Of a DNA stretch of 34,383 nucleotides, positions 32,510 through 34,383 are shown piece by piece. Source of the DNA: Methanobacteriota archaeon (lineage in GTDB: Archaea > Thermoplasmatota > Poseidoniia > Poseidoniales > Poseidoniaceae). Each line of letters begins with the position of its first letter. Positions within the stretch are counted from its first letter, which is position 1. Under the pieces are notes generated by a model. It was not told where the DNA came from. It ran no database searches and saw nothing but the letters and a program-made list of their open reading frames with translations. The DNA lies in assembly GCA_011526375.1 (NCBI GenBank), contig WTIT01000096.1, positions 1 through 34,383 of the forward strand, in the 5' to 3' direction. The position numbers and the translations under genes were made by a program.

Positions 32510-33577
32510 ATGGGCGAAGGAAAGACTGCCATCATTACCGGTATAACCGGGCAAGATGGTTCTTATCTTGCTGAATTACTACTAGAGAAGGGGTATACTG
32601 TGTATGGACTGGTTAGAAGAACTAGTCAACCTGCTCAAGGAAGGAATTTGATTAATCATCTTATGATAAATGATAATTTCAAATTAGTTAATGGAGATTT
32701 AACTGACCAATCAAGTATTGATAACGCTGTTAAAGAAATCCAACCTGATGAGTTTTACAACTTAGGGGCTCAATCATTTGTTCCAGAATCTTGGCGTTCA
32801 CCAACAATGACAGCTGATGTTACGGGTTTGGGAGCATTACGCTGTTTAGAAGCGATTAAGTTGGTCAAACCAGATTGTAAGTTCTATCAGGCTGGTTCGT
32901 CAGAACAATTCGGTGAAGTTAGAGAAATACCGCAAAATGAATTGACTCCGTTTTACCCAAGATCCCCGTATGGTTGTGCTAAGGTATTTGCCTATGAGAT
33001 AACACGTAATTATCGGGAATCTTATGGGTTGTTTGCTTGTACTGGGATATTGTTTAACCACGAAAGTCCAAGAAGAGGATTAGAATTCGTTACCAGAAAG
33101 GTTACGATGACTGTTGCAAGAATTGCTAAAGGTTTGGATGAGTATTTGTCGATTGGTAACGTTAAGGCAAAGCGTGATTGGGGGTTTGCTGGAGATTATG
33201 TTGAAATGCAGTGGCGAATGTTACAACAAGAAAATCCTGAAGATTTTGTTATCGCTACGGGAGAAACGCATAGCGTCCAGGAAATGATAGATTTGGCATT
33301 CTCGAGAGTAAATCTAGAATTATCGTGGAGTGGTGAGGGTGTTGATACCATAGCCAAAGATCAAAATGGTATAGTAAGGGTCAAAACCAATCCTAAATTT
33401 TTCCGTCCAGCAGAGGTTGATTTGTTGGTTGGTGACTACTCATTAGCAGCAGAAAAATTGGGTTGGAAGCCAACAACTAGTTTTAGCGAATTGGTGGAAA
33501 TGATGGTTGACAGTGACCTAAAGATTGTCGAAGATGCTCTAGAAAAAGGCCTTCTGCCGCCAGTTCCTCCAGCTTAA
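32510..33577 (+). CDS. gmd: GDP-mannose 4,6-dehydratase
   Basis: Converts GDP-mannose to GDP-4-keto-6-deoxymannose, the precursor of GDP-fucose, GDP-rhamnose and GDP-perosamine for surface glycans. The short-chain dehydrogenase fold starts with [25 protein letters not shown] (NAD(P)-binding GxxGxxG). The active-site residues are in [11 protein letters not shown] and the [11 protein letters not shown] stretch (Tyr-x3-Lys). [16 protein letters not shown] and [13 protein letters not shown] are signatures of the family. From the ATG at 32510 the product is 355 residues, the usual length. ATGs at 32486 and 32465 are in frame, and the AT-rich TAATAATAATAATT at about 32452-32465 would suit a leaderless start at 32486. 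The second Thr of the family's TS-E motif is Ser here. The stop overlaps that of the convergent glycosyltransferase by 4 bases. Confidence 0.94.
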   Translation: MGEGKTAIITGITGQDGSYLAELLLEKGYTVYGLVRRTSQPAQGRNLINHLMINDNFKLVNGDLTDQSSIDNAVKEIQPDEFYNLGAQSFVPESWRSPTMTADVTGLGALRCLEAIKLVKPDCKFYQAGSSEQFGEVREIPQNELTPFYPRSPYGCAKVFAYEITRNYRESYGLFACTGILFNHESPRRGLEFVTRKVTMTVARIAKGLDEYLSIGNVKAKRDWGFAGDYVEMQWRMLQQENPEDFVIATGETHSVQEMIDLAFSRVNLELSWSGEGVDTIAKDQNGIVRVKTNPKFFRPAEVDLLVGDYSLAAEKLGWKPTTSFSELVEMMVDSDLKIVEDALEKGLLPPVPPA

Positions 33578-34383
33578 TCCTGCAATAATTTGTGGATTTT
33601 TTGCGCTTGTTCAAGTGGAGATAGTTTTAGTTGTAAAATCCTATTTCTGCCGGCTATTGCCCACTTTTCTCGAATTTTGGCATCCTTACACTGATTCAGT
33701 GCCTCATGCCATTTTCCATAGTCGTATCTAGGTAACAACCTTCCGCATTCACCATCTATTATTGAATCTCTGAAGCCGCCGTCGTCAACAAAAATTGCTG
33801 GAGTTCCTATAGAAAATGCTTCTATTGGAGTCAAACCGAATGGTTCTTTATGCGCCATGCTAACTATTGCTAGTGATTCCTTCATCAGAATCGATAGTTG
33901 TGGAGAAGATAATCTTGGGGCTACCCATAACTTCACATTTTTGTTCGATGCATGTTCTTGGAGGGTTTTGATTTGATCATTATTACCGCCGCCAACATGT
34001 ACTAGTGATATATTTGTGCCAGATAACATTGATATTGTTTCCATTGAACCTTTTGCCCAGTTTGCAGTTCCTATAGTGACGACGTATGCTCCTTCATCTG
34101 ATTGTAGATATGGGTTGGAAAATTGGTCTGTATCATCAGTATACTCTGCTCTATCGACGCATGGGTGAATGAACTCACACTTTATGCCATATACTTCCTT
34201 TATTCTCTGTGCTGTATATGAGGAATTGCCGCTGATTGCTGTGTTGTTTTGTTGAGAAAATTGTCGAACGATTTTCTTATCATTCTTTCTGCCTTTAGAA
34301 AGTAGTAAATTTGTAATAAATTTTGGACGGCGAAGTTTACCATTTAGATTTCTGTGTAATGAGTCTTCATGAAATCCTCTATG
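33574..34383 (-). CDS. GT4-type glycosyltransferase, C-terminal part (truncated by the window edge)
   Basis: Transfers a sugar from a nucleotide-sugar donor. The minus-strand frame is open from the window edge to the stop at 33574, giving 269 residues without a start. An internal ATG at 34044 is not the real start because the domain continues upstream of it. Upstream reading gives [46 protein letters not shown] and then [14 protein letters not shown], the linker between the two Rossmann domains of GT-B enzymes. [18 protein letters not shown] opens the donor-binding domain, and the retaining GT4 motif Glu-x7-Glu is [19 protein letters not shown]. With gmd next door, it probably belongs to a surface-polysaccharide or protein-glycosylation locus. 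Confidence 0.9.
   Translation of the reverse strand, partial: HRGFHEDSLHRNLNGKLRRPKFITNLLLSKGRKNDKKIVRQFSQQNNTAISGNSSYTAQRIKEVYGIKCEFIHPCVDRAEYTDDTDQFSNPYLQSDEGAYVVTIGTANWAKGSMETISMLSGTNISLVHVGGGNNDQIKTLQEHASNKNVKLWVAPRLSSPQLSILMKESLAIVSMAHKEPFGLTPIEAFSIGTPAIFVDDGGFRDSIIDGECGRLLPRYDYGKWHEALNQCKDAKIREKWAIAGRNRILQLKLSPLEQAQKIHKLLQD

Noticed and set aside
1-34383. tRNA or rRNA genes, CRISPR arrays, insertion sequences and integrase sites
   Set aside because: None seen by eye. Nearly all of the window is occupied by coding sequence and no spaced direct repeats stood out; small diverged RNAs could be missed without a covariance search.

Overview
The window looks like part of the chromosome of a planktonic marine archaeon of the Marine Group II lineage (Candidatus Poseidoniales, Thermoplasmatota). 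This is inferred from gene content, not from a 16S gene. Archaeal markers are geranylgeranylglyceryl phosphate synthase (ether lipids), the conserved run eL20 (LX) - prefoldin alpha - FtsY, and TATA-like boxes about 24-30 bp upstream of many start codons, the layout of leaderless archaeal transcripts. The planktonic marine signature is a proteorhodopsin plus secreted, lipid-anchored or membrane-anchored peptidases. Several genes are of bacterial or eukaryotic type (UvrA, S4/RluA pseudouridine synthase, type II glutamine synthetase, eukaryote-like OMP decarboxylase), as expected for a lineage rich in acquired genes. Coding density is very high. No gap exceeds 300 bases, and I saw no tRNA, rRNA, CRISPR array or insertion sequence.

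Layout. 1-2233: an unassigned gene end, then a purine permease and adenine phosphoribosyltransferase (purine salvage). 2278-4862: a cyclophilin lipoprotein, an unknown membrane protein and type II glutamine synthetase. 5094-5890: a two-gene unit of a small unknown protein and an XRE-HTH/CBS regulator, divergent from glutamine synthetase across a 231-bp spacer with two dyad motifs. 5891-8824: a CocE/S15-type lipoprotein hydrolase, OMP decarboxylase and a small membrane protein. 8807-12306 (minus strand): eL20, prefoldin alpha, FtsY, a DUF1844 protein and a membrane-anchored degenerate receiver protein, which read as one protein-biogenesis operon. 12406-15462: a large subtilase with calcium-binding repeats and a C-terminal anchor.

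15575-17943 holds the most interesting unit: an actin-like protein that resembles MamK (the magnetosome-filament actin) more than ordinary MreB, followed by a long coiled-coil protein. Together they look like an undescribed archaeal filament and partner. 17951-21588: GGGP synthase, an ABC exporter half-transporter, and a proteorhodopsin with Lys at the proton-donor position (D-T-K motif) and Met at the spectral-tuning position. 21589-26490: a membrane acyltransferase-like protein, PurQ, and a PurL that carries two PurS-like segments at its N terminus. 26556-31641: UvrA, an S4/RluA pseudouridine synthase and MoeA. 31666-34383: a TauE/SafE permease, GDP-mannose 4,6-dehydratase and a truncated GT4 glycosyltransferase, perhaps the edge of a surface-glycan locus.

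Together the window covers purine salvage and synthesis, pyrimidine synthesis, nitrogen assimilation, SRP targeting, peptide scavenging, light-driven energy capture and a possible cytoskeletal module. All calls come from reading the sequence; no database search was run.
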